DNA of 64,000 bases from JALOLV01 sp046295175. GTDB lineage: Bacteria; Bacteroidota; Bacteroidia; Cytophagales; Spirosomataceae. Positions 17,239-25,554 of the stretch are shown one piece after another. A model generated the notes under the pieces. It was not told where the DNA came from. It saw only the letters and a list, made by a program, of their open reading frames with translations, and did no database searches. The position numbers and the translations under genes are program-made. The stretch spans positions 62,001 through 126,000 of the forward strand of contig JBKBNY010000007.1 of assembly GCA_046295175.1 (NCBI GenBank), written 5' to 3'. Every line of letters begins with the position of its first letter. Positions within the stretch are counted from its first letter, which is position 1.

Positions 17239-17646
17239 TCAATATTTTGAATAATTAAACATCCAATTTATTCCGTATTTATCGGTCAATTCGCCGTACA
17301 TTGCTCCCCAAAATGACTGATGAAGTGGGGTTTTTACAGTTCCGCCCAAAGCTAATTTAGCAAAGAAATTCATCAATTCTGTGTTATTTTGGCAGTGGGC
17401 CATAAGAGTTATCTCATTACCTTGTATCAATTTATCACCAATCATATCCGAACCCATTATGGTTATGTTATCGGTCGTGAGGGTACTCTGCAAAATATGG
17501 TTGCCCATTTCAGAGGGCATTTTAGCTGCCATCGGTGACTCAGCGATTTTTTGCATCACTAATTCTCCGCCAAAACAATGATGATAAAAAGTCATTGCTT
17601 CTCGGCATTTGCCATTGAAGTTTAGATACGGAATAATCTTTGCCAT
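17239..17646 (-). CDS. PhnB-like VOC (glyoxalase-fold) protein
   Basis: A 135-residue protein of the PhnB subgroup of the vicinal-oxygen-chelate superfamily: IIPYLNFNGKCREAMTFYHHCFGGEL at the start and LTDKYGINWMFNY at the end are typical. Known members are mostly of uncertain function; the name PhnB does not imply phosphonate metabolism. The ATG at 17646 is preferred over the longer frame because a -7-like box (TAACTTTG, minus strand) lies at 17668-17675, just upstream of it. Confidence 0.85.
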   Translation of the reverse strand: MAKIIPYLNFNGKCREAMTFYHHCFGGELVMQKIAESPMAAKMPSEMGNHILQSTLTTDNITIMGSDMIGDKLIQGNEITLMAHCQNNTELMNFFAKLALGGTVKTPLHQSFWGAMYGELTDKYGINWMFNYSKY

Positions 17647-17667
17647 CTCTCGTTTCGTTTGATATTG

Positions 17668-17675
17668 CAAAGTTA
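17668..17675 (-). promoter_or_regulatory. -7 box (TAACTTTG) for the VOC gene
   Basis: CAAAGTTA on the plus strand reads TAACTTTG on the minus strand, 22 bases before the chosen start. No good TTG box was found at the expected distance. It argues against the longer start at 17736. Confidence 0.45.
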
Positions 17676-17723
17676 CCGTCGCAATCCTAATCTGATGCTG
17701 TGTAAAAACGACAAAACAAAGGG

Positions 17724-17754
17724 TTGTTTGCGACAAACTAATTAGATACTTTTG
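17724..17754 (+). promoter_or_regulatory. Promoter of the GlxA-type regulator gene
   Basis: TTG at 17724-17726, a 20-base spacer, then TACTTTTG at 17747-17754. The start codon is 23 bases downstream. Confidence 0.7.
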
Positions 17755-17777
17755 CTAAGATTTTTTAACCAAAACCT

Positions 17778-18758
17778 ATGAAAAACGTAGCTATACTTGT
17801 ACCCGAAACGGCTGTGATTGAGGCAGTTGCCGACCCTCGATATATGTTTACGGCAATAAACGAATTTCTGAAAAGTAGCAGCCAGCCACCGCTTTTCAAT
17901 GTTCAGCTTGTGGGACTAACCAAAGAGGTAAAAGTAGCCAATGGGATTTTCTCGATTCATACCGATGCTACACTCGAAAACGCTCAAAAGCCACACCTTA
18001 TCATCATTCCTGCATTGAGTGGTAACCTCGAACACGCCGTAAAGCTCAATACAGATTTTATTCCGTGGGTTGTAAAACATTATAAAGGAGGCTCCGAAGT
18101 GGCCAGTTTGTGCCTTGGGGCATTTCTTTTGGCTTCGACAGGGCTGCTCAATGGCAAATCTTGCTCGACGCATTGGCTTTTTGCGAACGAGTTCAGAAAG
18201 ATGTTCCCAGAAGTAAATTTGGTAGATAACAAAATAATTACAGAGCAAAATGGTGTTTATTCGAGTGGTGGGGCCAATTCGTACTGGAATCTCCTGCTGC
18301 ATTTGGTCGAGAAATATACCAACCGAGAGTTGGCTATCTTGGCATCTAAATTTTTTGTTCTCGACATCGACCGTAAGAGTCAATCACCATTCAGTATTTT
18401 TAAAGGACAGAAAATCCACGAAGACTCCGAAATCATTCAGGCTCAAGAATTTATCGAAAAAAATTATCCTGAAAAAATAACCGTTGACGAACTGGCCGAT
18501 AGATTTAACATCGGTCGCCGTACTTTTGAACGTCGATTTAAAAAAGCGACAAATAATTCGATTGTAGAATACCTGCAAAGGGTGAGAATCGAAGCCGCCA
18601 AAAAAGAACTGGAAATTGGCCGAAAAACCGTAAACGAGGTGATGTTTGATGTAGGCTACACCGACACCAAGGCGTTTAGAGATGTGTTTAAGAAAGTTAC
18701 GGGGTTATCGCCAGTAGATTATCGCAGTAAGTACAATAAAGAGGCTTTAGTAGCTTGA
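17778..18758 (+). CDS. GlxA-type transcriptional regulator (DJ-1/PfpI + AraC HTH)
   Basis: A 326-residue two-domain regulator. The N-terminal DJ-1/PfpI-like domain (about 1-190) includes the nucleophile-elbow-like VASLCLGAFLLASTGLL. The C-terminal AraC domain (about 225-320) has the first helix-turn-helix VDELADRFNIGRRTFERRF and the family signature VNEVMFDVGYTDTKAFRDVF. It is transcribed divergently from the VOC/effector-domain/DUF1801 genes, so these are plausible targets. The ligand is unknown. Confidence 0.9.
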   Translation: MKNVAILVPETAVIEAVADPRYMFTAINEFLKSSSQPPLFNVQLVGLTKEVKVANGIFSIHTDATLENAQKPHLIIIPALSGNLEHAVKLNTDFIPWVVKHYKGGSEVASLCLGAFLLASTGLLNGKSCSTHWLFANEFRKMFPEVNLVDNKIITEQNGVYSSGGANSYWNLLLHLVEKYTNRELAILASKFFVLDIDRKSQSPFSIFKGQKIHEDSEIIQAQEFIEKNYPEKITVDELADRFNIGRRTFERRFKKATNNSIVEYLQRVRIEAAKKELEIGRKTVNEVMFDVGYTDTKAFRDVFKKVTGLSPVDYRSKYNKEALVA

Positions 18759-18766
18759 TTTTGAGA

Positions 18767-18790
18767 CTGTGGCACGGTTTTGTCAGGATA
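18767..18790. repeat. GTGGCACG repeat, partial copy
   Basis: ACTGTGGCACGGTTTTGTC follows the regulator stop by 8 bases. It carries the left arm of the family without an obvious right arm. Confidence 0.5.
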
Positions 18791-18925
18791 TATTTTAATG
18801 ATTTTTTCATCAATCGGGCAAAATCGTTACCATTAAATAAAAACCAAATCCAAAATTTATTGTCATAACAACTATTTTTGGATTTTTCCTTGACACGATA
18901 TTATAATTTTATCTAACTTGCGGTT

Positions 18926-18950
18926 GTAGAACGAGATTTCATCTCGTTTA
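18926..18950. repeat. GTAGAACG hairpin repeat, copy 1
   Basis: GTAGAACGAGAT, loop TTC, then ATCTCGTT: an 8-bp perfect stem at 18930-18937/18941-18948. The conserved GTAGAACG flank and TTC loop are shared with copies at 44011 and 60304. Confidence 0.7.
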
Positions 18951-19016
18951 CTTTTTTTAATAGTAAATCAAACGGGCCAAAGCTCGTTTACCATTTAAGC
19001 CAAATTTTCGAAGATT

Positions 19017-20084
19017 ATGTTGACCGACACATTGAACATCGAAGTAGAAGAAGTAGCTGAGAGTCGTATCCATCAGCTTGACCCCAACAACATTGTATTT
19101 GGTACGCTGTATTCAGACCACATGCTGGTCGCTGATTATATTGATGGTGCATGGCAAACACCAAAGATTGTTCCGTTTGGCGAAATGGGCTTCAATCCGG
19201 GGCTGGCTTCGCTGCATTATGGTCAATCAATTTTTGAAGGAATGAAGGCTTTCAAGAGCGATAACGACGAGGTTTATATGTTCCGTCCGATGGATAATTT
19301 CAGACGTTTCAATATCTCGGCCGAGCGTATGTGTATGGTGCCAGTACCAGAAGAAATCTTTATCGGTGGACTCGAAGAATTGCTCCGTATCGATGCCGCT
19401 TGGGTTCCAAAAGGCGAAGACAATTCACTTTACCTTCGTCCGTTTATGTTTGCATCAGACACTTACTTGGGCGTTCGTCCGTCACAATCATATCGCTTTA
19501 TGGTGATTACCTCACCTGCGGGCAAATATTACGCAAAACCTCCACGTGTCAAAGTCGAGACTGATTATATCCGTGCGGCTCCGGGTGGTGTGGGTTATGC
19601 AAAATGTGCAGGCAACTACGCTGCATCGCTTTATCCTGCCCGATTGGCACAGCAAAAAGGCTACGACCAATTGCTCTGGACAGATGCTACCGAGCATAAA
19701 TATTTTGAAGAATCGGGTACGATGAACGTAATGTTTGTGAAAAACGGCAAACTTATCACGCCTGCCACAAGCGATACGATTCTGAAAGGTATCACTCGCG
19801 ATAGCATGATTCAGATTGCAAAATCGTGGGGCATGGATGTAGAAGAACGTAAGGTTTCTATCAATGAGGTCATCGAAGGCATCAAAGACGGTAGCTTGAC
19901 CGAGGCTTTCGGAGCAGGTACGGCTGTTGTGGTTTCTCCGTTCTCAGTGATTGGCTACGAAGGTGTTGATTACGAACTACCTGCATTGGGCGATGAGTCT
20001 TTTGCGGTTCGTGCCAAAAAATACCTAAACGAAATCCGTACGGGCAAAGTAGCAGATACTTTTAATTGGATTTGGAAGATTTAA
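19017..20084 (+). CDS. ilvE: Branched-chain amino acid aminotransferase
   Basis: A PLP-dependent fold-type IV aminotransferase for the last step of Val, Leu and Ile synthesis. The 355-residue length, the block SLHYGQSIFEGMKAFKSDN near residue 65, the PLP Lys in GVGYAKCAGNYAASL (K near residue 198) and the EESGTMNVMFV block identify the IlvE subgroup II. It is a single gene with its own terminator. Confidence 0.96.
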   Translation: MLTDTLNIEVEEVAESRIHQLDPNNIVFGTLYSDHMLVADYIDGAWQTPKIVPFGEMGFNPGLASLHYGQSIFEGMKAFKSDNDEVYMFRPMDNFRRFNISAERMCMVPVPEEIFIGGLEELLRIDAAWVPKGEDNSLYLRPFMFASDTYLGVRPSQSYRFMVITSPAGKYYAKPPRVKVETDYIRAAPGGVGYAKCAGNYAASLYPARLAQQKGYDQLLWTDATEHKYFEESGTMNVMFVKNGKLITPATSDTILKGITRDSMIQIAKSWGMDVEERKVSINEVIEGIKDGSLTEAFGAGTAVVVSPFSVIGYEGVDYELPALGDESFAVRAKKYLNEIRTGKVADTFNWIWKI

Positions 20085-20110
20085 TCAGAATCCTCGATTA
20101 GTCATATCAG

Positions 20111-20144
20111 AAACGGCAAATAAACTTCGGATTATTTGCCGTTT
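20111..20144 (+). terminator. Terminator of ilvE
   Basis: A perfect 13-bp stem (AAACGGCAAATAA and complement) with an 8-base loop, followed by GTTTT. Confidence 0.9.
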
Positions 20145-20204
20145 TGTTTTATTCTCCATTCGATATTTCTAAAACATTATCTTTTTAGCAACCTTTTTTA
20201 GCTT

Positions 20205-20212
20205 TAGATTTG
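20205..20212 (+). promoter_or_regulatory. -7 box (TAGATTTG) upstream of the M16 gene
   Basis: TAGATTTG lies 46 bases before the GTG start. No TTG box was seen at 19-21 bases upstream. Confidence 0.4.
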
Positions 20213-20258
20213 TTGCATTATTTAGGCAACATCGCCAAAGAATTTCTTTTTACTAAAC

Positions 20259-21551
20259 GTGAGTACATTGTTAGACAGAACCATCGCCCCGCCAGCTCAA
20301 TCAATCGAAAAAGTAAACATTTTAAAGGCCAACCAGACCAGCCTTACGAATGGACTTACGCTTTATACCATTCAAGCAGGAGAACAGCCCGTTTTACGTC
20401 TCGAATTAATTTTTGATGCGGGCAATAAATACGACAAAAGTATTATTGGCACTTCGTTTTTTACGGCTAAAATGCTTATCGAAGGTACTAATCAGCGTTC
20501 TGCAGCCGAGATTAGCGAGAGTTTTGACCAATACGGAGCATTTCTTGAGGTAAATCAAACCGCCGACCGTGCGAGCATAATGGTCTATGGAATGACCCAG
20601 CATTTGGCGAAGGTTCTGCCTATTATCAGAGAAATGTTGCTCGATTCGGTGATTCCCGAAAAAGAACTCGAAATCCAGCGTAAAATTGCGATTCAAAACC
20701 TCAAAGTCAATCAAGAAAAAACGGCTTTTGTGGCGAGTCAGATATTCAGAGAAAAGATTTTTAGTTCGGATAATGCCTACGGACGCAGCCTCAAAGAAGA
20801 AAATATCAATCAGATTTCGAGGAATGATATTGTAGAATTCTACCAAAATCACTTCAAAAATCGACCTTTTAAAGTATTTTTATCGGGTAAATTCGATGAA
20901 ACCGAGATAAATCTGGTGGATGAATATCTCGGAAGTATCGAGGTAAATTCTATCGAAGCTATTAAACCTATTATCATACCCGAAAATCAAAGTTCAGGGA
21001 AATTATTGGTCGAAAAACCCGAAAACGTACAATCTACCATCCGATTGGGCCGAACTTTGTTTAATAGAACGCATCCAGATTTCAATAAATTTATTGTTAC
21101 AAATACCATTCTGGGCGGGTATTTTGGTAGTAGATTGATGAAAAATATCCGTGAAGAGAAAGGATTTACTTACGGAATTTCGTCGAGCTTGATTCCGCTT
21201 GCCGAAACTGGTTATTTGGTAATTGGTACCGATGTAAAGAAAGAATTTACGACTCAGACCATCGACGAAATACACAAAGAAATCAGAATTTTGCAGACCG
21301 AAAAGGTTTCGGATGATGAACTCGATACCGTAAAAAATTACCTAATTGGCTCGTTTGTTGGTTCGTTAAATACGCCTTTTGAAATTGCCGACCGCCAAAA
21401 AAACGTCATTTTAGACAAATTACCCGAAGATTTCTACGAAAAATATATTGAAAGAATCAGAAGCGTATCTGCCGAAGACATCTTAGAAATAGCAAATAAA
21501 TATTATCAAATTGAAGGCTTGAGCGAGGTTGTGGTGGGTGGGTATCACTAA
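20259..21551 (+). CDS. M16 (insulinase-like) family protein, catalytic motif lost
   Basis: A 430-residue protein with the two-domain M16 peptidase layout: NGLTLYTIQAGEQPVLRLEL at the start and the C-terminal GGYFGSRLMKNIREEKGFTYGISS block. In active members the zinc motif HxxEH lies in a segment like GLAHFLEHMLFKGT. Here the aligned segment is GTSFFTAKMLIEGT, so both His and the Glu are gone. The protein therefore resembles the non-catalytic partner subunit of M16B pairs. No active partner is adjacent. The start is a GTG at 20259. Cytoplasmic or periplasmic location is uncertain, as no clear signal peptide is present. Confidence 0.88.
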   Translation: MSTLLDRTIAPPAQSIEKVNILKANQTSLTNGLTLYTIQAGEQPVLRLELIFDAGNKYDKSIIGTSFFTAKMLIEGTNQRSAAEISESFDQYGAFLEVNQTADRASIMVYGMTQHLAKVLPIIREMLLDSVIPEKELEIQRKIAIQNLKVNQEKTAFVASQIFREKIFSSDNAYGRSLKEENINQISRNDIVEFYQNHFKNRPFKVFLSGKFDETEINLVDEYLGSIEVNSIEAIKPIIIPENQSSGKLLVEKPENVQSTIRLGRTLFNRTHPDFNKFIVTNTILGGYFGSRLMKNIREEKGFTYGISSSLIPLAETGYLVIGTDVKKEFTTQTIDEIHKEIRILQTEKVSDDELDTVKNYLIGSFVGSLNTPFEIADRQKNVILDKLPEDFYEKYIERIRSVSAEDILEIANKYYQIEGLSEVVVGGYH

Positions 21552-21556
21552 ACTTT

Positions 21557-21669
21557 ATCGCTGATTACGTTGATTTTATTTATGATTACGTTGATTAGAT
21601 AAATTTATGATTTCATTGATTTTAAACTCAGCGAAATCATAAATTCATAAAATCAACGCAATCAGCGAT
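21557..21669. repeat. Long nested inverted repeat between convergent genes
   Basis: The outer arms (21557-21578 and 21648-21669) pair over 22 bases with one mismatch. Inner arms (21602-21614 and 21633-21645) pair perfectly over 13 bases. The left side also holds a 14-base direct repeat, TGATTACGTTGATT. It lies between the M16 and subtilase stop codons and probably serves as a two-way terminator. Confidence 0.7.
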
Positions 21670-21674
21670 TCGAT

Positions 21675-23258
21675 TTACTTCATTTCCATTGCCATTTTGA
21701 TAGCATTGTAGGCGTTTACCACACCACCCGTAGCCGAAAGCTCCGAGAAATTTACAATCTCTTTAGTGCCTGGCTTATAGACCTTTAAATCTGGCAATTT
21801 CTGGCTCGATTCCACAATAATTTTCTTGATTTGTGCCGCCGTCAAGTTCGGAAAATACGCTTTTAGCAATGCCGCAACACCCGTTGTTGCCGGAGCCGCC
21901 ATGCTTGTTCCGCTTTGCTCTTTGTACTTAGAATCTGGTAGCGTTGAGTAAATATCAACGCCCGGAGCAAACACATCTACGCCTTTTTGTCCGTAATTGC
22001 TAAAATCTGCGATTGATTCAGGCGACGGTTTCCAAGCGAAAGCTCCAACTGTAATCCAGTTTTCGGCTTGTCCGCCACCGTCATAATTTTTTACTGGATA
22101 ATGCACATCTACATCAATATCGAGGTTATCGTTTCCGGCTGCGGCAACCAACAAAACGCCTTTTGATTGAGCATATTTTACGGCTTCATCAACCCATTTT
22201 TTCTCTGGCGAATAAGGTTTCCCGAAACTCATATTGATGATAGACGCTCCGTTATCTGTTGCATAACGAATAGCATTTGCTACGTCTTTGTCTCTTTCGT
22301 CACCACTTGGCACAGCACGCACCGCCATGATTCGGACGTTATCGCATACACCGAGGATTCCGAGATTATTGCCACGATTTGCCGCAATGATACCCGCCAC
22401 GTGCGAGCCATGCGAAGCATCTGGCCCACGAACTTCGGCATTGCCGTAGGTGCCATACTCTAATTTTTGAGGATTATCGCCCACAATCTTTCTGGCATCA
22501 TAGTCGAGGTTGAGATTATATTTTGTTTCTTCTTCAAAATGGTCAACGCCTTCTTGAATATCGGCAACTGTGAAACCCATCTCGTACGAACGTCCCAAAA
22601 CTTGTTTTGCGGCTCTCACTTTACGGTCGGCTTGGCTCTCGTCAATACCCATCACCGCCTCTTTTGTGAGGTTTTCGGTCTTTAAGTATTCTTTCAAAAT
22701 CTTCTCCGACTCGGTCATTGTATTGAGCAATTGCTTATAAAAAGGCAAATTTTGCTGACCTTGCTGCGATTTTTCTTCAAATTCGACTTGGAGTTTTTGC
22801 ATCAATTCGTACTCGGCTTTGTTTTTACGAATCATACGTTTTGATGGTTTCTCACCAAATTTTGTCTTGTATTTTTTTAGCAAACGAGTTAGTTCGAGCT
22901 GCTCATAATGCACATCCTGCCCGTCTTTTCCACCGATAAAATCCCATCCGTTTATATCGTCTATAAAACCGTTGTTATCATCGTCTTTGCCATTACCCGC
23001 AATCTCTTTGGGGTTTATCCACATTACGTCTTTTAGGTCTTCGTGTTGGGTATCTACACCGCCATCAATTACGGCTACTACCACCGTTTTTGAAGGTTTG
23101 CCTTTGAGGAGTTCGTAGGCTTTTTCGACACTCATTCCGCGGATTCCGTCTCTCTCAAAATCAAGATTTTGCCAGTTTGGTTTTGTTTTTAGTTCTTGTG
23201 CTTGGACTACATTCGAGAATGCAAAAGCGGCTATCGCCGTGATAATTATTTTTCGCAT
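21675..23258 (-). CDS. Subtilisin-like S8 serine peptidase, exported
   Basis: A 527-residue secreted protease with a signal peptide (cleavage near VVQAQEL). The catalytic triad is visible: Asp in VVVAVIDGGVDTQHEDL, His in DASHGSHVAGIIAANRG and Ser in QSGTSMAAPATTGVAALL. A charged helical insertion of about 170 residues sits between the Asp and His blocks, larger than in classical subtilisins. There is no C-terminal type IX secretion domain, so it is probably periplasmic or cell-associated. It is a single minus-strand gene with an inverted repeat at its end. Confidence 0.92.
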   Translation of the reverse strand: MRKIIITAIAAFAFSNVVQAQELKTKPNWQNLDFERDGIRGMSVEKAYELLKGKPSKTVVVAVIDGGVDTQHEDLKDVMWINPKEIAGNGKDDDNNGFIDDINGWDFIGGKDGQDVHYEQLELTRLLKKYKTKFGEKPSKRMIRKNKAEYELMQKLQVEFEEKSQQGQQNLPFYKQLLNTMTESEKILKEYLKTENLTKEAVMGIDESQADRKVRAAKQVLGRSYEMGFTVADIQEGVDHFEEETKYNLNLDYDARKIVGDNPQKLEYGTYGNAEVRGPDASHGSHVAGIIAANRGNNLGILGVCDNVRIMAVRAVPSGDERDKDVANAIRYATDNGASIINMSFGKPYSPEKKWVDEAVKYAQSKGVLLVAAAGNDNLDIDVDVHYPVKNYDGGGQAENWITVGAFAWKPSPESIADFSNYGQKGVDVFAPGVDIYSTLPDSKYKEQSGTSMAAPATTGVAALLKAYFPNLTAAQIKKIIVESSQKLPDLKVYKPGTKEIVNFSELSATGGVVNAYNAIKMAMEMK

Positions 23259-23433
23259 ATTAAAAGGTTGAAAATTGACGAAAATTGAAGGGTACGATAT
23301 TTATCTGTTAATGATTTGTTTTCTAACCGATAACAAGCCTATCGTTTTGAGAAACCCATAAAACACGAAGTAAACGAAATTTTGTGAGATTTCAGTACCC
23401 CTGAATGGGGGATTTTGGATTTTCATAAAAAAC

Positions 23434-23466
23434 AAAACCGCAAGCTACATGATAACTTGCGGTTTT
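23434..23466 (-). terminator. Terminator after rpsG
   Basis: A perfect 11-bp stem AAAACCGCAAG/CTTGCGGTTTT with an 11-base loop, 24 bases past the rpsG stop. It ends the rpsL-rpsG transcript before any fusA gene. Confidence 0.85.
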
Positions 23467-23489
23467 GGATATGACTAAGCACCTCAATT

Positions 23490-23957
23490 TTAGAATCTGA
23501 AGTGTGAGAATGCCTTGTTTGCTTCGGCCATACGGTGAGTATCGTCTTTTTTCTTAACTGCTGCACCTTCGCCTTTAGCTGCTGCGATGATTTCGCCTGC
23601 CAAACGCTCTGTCATAGTTTTTTCGCCACGCTTACGAGCATAACCGATTAACCATTTCATACCAAGTGACTGACGACGCTCAGAACGTACTTCGGTTGGA
23701 ACTTGGAAAGTAGCACCACCTACACGACGGCTCTTTACCTCTACGCTTGGGCTAACATTGCTCAATGCTTTTTTCCACATTTCTAAGCCGTTTTCTTTTG
23801 TACGAGCTTCTACTAAATCAACTGCACCGTAGAATATCGAATAGGCAATACTTTTCTTGCCATCGAACATCAAGTTATTTACGAATTTTGTTACGGTTAC
23901 ATCTCTGAACTTTGGGTCAGGTAATACGTAACGCTTTTTTGGTTTTGCCTTTCTCAT
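23490..23957 (-). CDS. rpsG: 30S ribosomal protein S7
   Basis: A 155-residue S7, with the RNA-binding start KKRYVLPDPKFRDVTVTKFV, the family signature block around NVSPSVEVKSRRVGGATFQVP and the conserved end HRMAEANKAFSHFRF. It is a primary binder of the 16S rRNA 3' domain. It lies 121 bases downstream of rpsL and is followed by a terminator and a protease gene rather than fusA. Confidence 0.98.
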   Translation of the reverse strand: MRKAKPKKRYVLPDPKFRDVTVTKFVNNLMFDGKKSIAYSIFYGAVDLVEARTKENGLEMWKKALSNVSPSVEVKSRRVGGATFQVPTEVRSERRQSLGMKWLIGYARKRGEKTMTERLAGEIIAAAKGEGAAVKKKDDTHRMAEANKAFSHFRF

Positions 23958-24078
23958 TTTTTAAATAAGGTTTTCGTTTTTTGAAACAAATTCACCTCGC
24001 CAGTGCGAGATTACTTCCCCGTTACAGCTTACTGCCTACTTTTGTAAACTGGTCACTGATAACTGGAAACTTTAATTT

Positions 24079-24489
24079 TTACTTCTTCTTACCTTTTACT
24101 GGTGCTGCTACTTGACCTGGTTTCGGACGTTTTGTACCATACTTAGAGCGGCTTTGTTTACGGTTGTTTACACCAGCCGTATCTAATGCACCACGTACGA
24201 TGTGATAACGTACACCCGGAAGGTCTTTTACACGACCACCACGTACAAGTACGATTGAGTGCTCTTGAAGGTTGTGGCCTTCACCTGGGATGTATGCGTT
24301 TATCTCTTTAGTGTTTGATAAACGTACACGAGCTACTTTACGAAGAGCTGAGTTTGGTTTTTTTGGTGTAGTCGTATATACACGAGTACATACACCACGA
24401 CGCTGCGGGCAAGAATCCAAAGCAGGCGACTTTGACTTCCATACCATTTGCTCACGTCCTTTTCTTACTAATTGCTGTATAGTAGGCAT
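24079..24489 (-). CDS. rpsL: 30S ribosomal protein S12
   Basis: A 136-residue S12 that sits at the decoding centre. The family blocks are TIQQLVRKGR, CPQRRGVCTRVYTTTPKKPNS (the Lys positions linked to streptomycin sensitivity are unchanged) and LVRGGRVKDLPGVRYHIVRG. The C-terminus is Lys/Pro-rich (PKPGQVAAPVKGKKK), slightly longer than in E. coli. It is the first gene of the pair and has a good promoter upstream. Confidence 0.98.
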   Translation of the reverse strand: MPTIQQLVRKGREQMVWKSKSPALDSCPQRRGVCTRVYTTTPKKPNSALRKVARVRLSNTKEINAYIPGEGHNLQEHSIVLVRGGRVKDLPGVRYHIVRGALDTAGVNNRKQSRSKYGTKRPKPGQVAAPVKGKKK

Positions 24490-24540
24490 TTTAACTTGTT
24501 AAATTGATTCTAAATAAATACTATTTTCCAAAAAGGAACG

Positions 24541-24571
24541 CAAAAGTACGGCAATTTTGGATATTATGCAA
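24541..24571 (-). promoter_or_regulatory. Promoter of rpsL-rpsG
   Basis: On the minus strand TTG (24569-24571), a 20-base spacer and TACTTTTG (24541-24548) match the -33/-7 consensus. The start codon is about 50 bases downstream. Confidence 0.7.
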
Positions 24572-24640
24572 AAAAATGTTTGAAATGTTTGTGTCAGTGA
24601 GTTTTATTTGTTGGTTGATTATGAAAAACCTTTGCTCATC

Positions 24641-25552
24641 GTGAGAAACATCCATCTTATACTCTTTTTTCTATTAATATCTACGGTATCCTTCGCCAAT
24701 GATTCGCTCAAAGTCAAGACAGTTGAATACTGGAAGAATGACATTCTCAAAGTGGTTATTATGAAAGATACTTCGGGTAGAAATACAAAGAAGTTTTTTT
24801 TCAATGATGGCGATTCATCCAATATAAAAAGCACTATTGAAATTTATGAATATTACTCTGATTCAAAAAAAGTCAAATCAGTTAGTCGCTACGACTTCCT
24901 GCAAGTAAATGAAGGTATTTACTTTGATAATAAATTTGATAAAGTAATTGGCTTTAAATTATTGAACGAAGATGACCCAAATAAAACACTACTTAAAGGT
25001 AAACTTTTACACATAATCTTGGATAAAAAGTATATCAATAGAGTAATTCCATCAGATTCTCTATGGCTAATACCCATTAAATATGAAAAACCAGATATTT
25101 TACAGTTAAGACAAGATTTTATCCATCATCAGAACGAAAAAGGTCAAGATATAAAATATGTACAAAGAGTTAATGGTCAGAAAAAACAAGAATATACTTA
25201 TATCTATGATGATAAAGGCCGTAACATCCAAACTATTGCAACCTTCCCACAAATCGGAGAAAATAGCATTGAAAGCACTCGTTTTGATGATGAAAAGCTA
25301 ACGAGTGAAACAATTATACAAACTTATCGCAAAAAGAAACTTTATAAAAAGGAGAAGATTGAGAGGTATTATGATAAAAATAACAATGTGATAAAAGAAG
25401 ACCATTTTCGCTATGATTTGGCTATGGATGAGTTGATTAAAACTCAAACTAAGTCAAATATCTACGAAAATGGTCTATTAATAAAAATATTGGATAAAAA
25501 TGAAGAAAACAATCAGTTGACAACCACTGTTTTGAAGTACAAATTCTGGTAA
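24641..25552 (+). CDS. Exported protein of unknown function
   Basis: A protein of about 303 residues with a hydrophobic signal peptide (VRNIHLILFFLLISTVSFA) starting at a GTG at 24641. The frame extends to a TTG at 24608, and an ATG at 24621 in another frame stops after 7 codons, so the true start is uncertain. The body is rich in Lys, Asp and Tyr, with repeated strand-like segments ending in Tyr-x-Tyr or Tyr-Asp (for example KKQEYTYIYDDKGRN). These recall the YD/RHS-like or MORN-like repeat style seen in many Bacteroidota exported proteins, but I do not recognise a family. It is convergent with the asparaginase gene, 3 bases apart. Confidence 0.65.
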   Translation: MRNIHLILFFLLISTVSFANDSLKVKTVEYWKNDILKVVIMKDTSGRNTKKFFFNDGDSSNIKSTIEIYEYYSDSKKVKSVSRYDFLQVNEGIYFDNKFDKVIGFKLLNEDDPNKTLLKGKLLHIILDKKYINRVIPSDSLWLIPIKYEKPDILQLRQDFIHHQNEKGQDIKYVQRVNGQKKQEYTYIYDDKGRNIQTIATFPQIGENSIESTRFDDEKLTSETIIQTYRKKKLYKKEKIERYYDKNNNVIKEDHFRYDLAMDELIKTQTKSNIYENGLLIKILDKNEENNQLTTTVLKYKFW

Positions 25553-25554
25553 AA

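Noticed and set aside
17239..17646. PhnB-like gene as part of a phosphonate pathway
   Set aside because: PhnB-type VOC proteins are widespread and not tied to phosphonates. This gene lies 29 kb from the phosphonate-type locus.
17647..17736. Longer N-terminus of the VOC protein
   Set aside because: The extension is unlike the family, and a -7 box lies between the two starts.
17916..18383. Minus-strand open frame of 155 codons opposite the GlxA-type regulator
   Set aside because: It lies fully inside a well-supported gene and has no recognisable domain.
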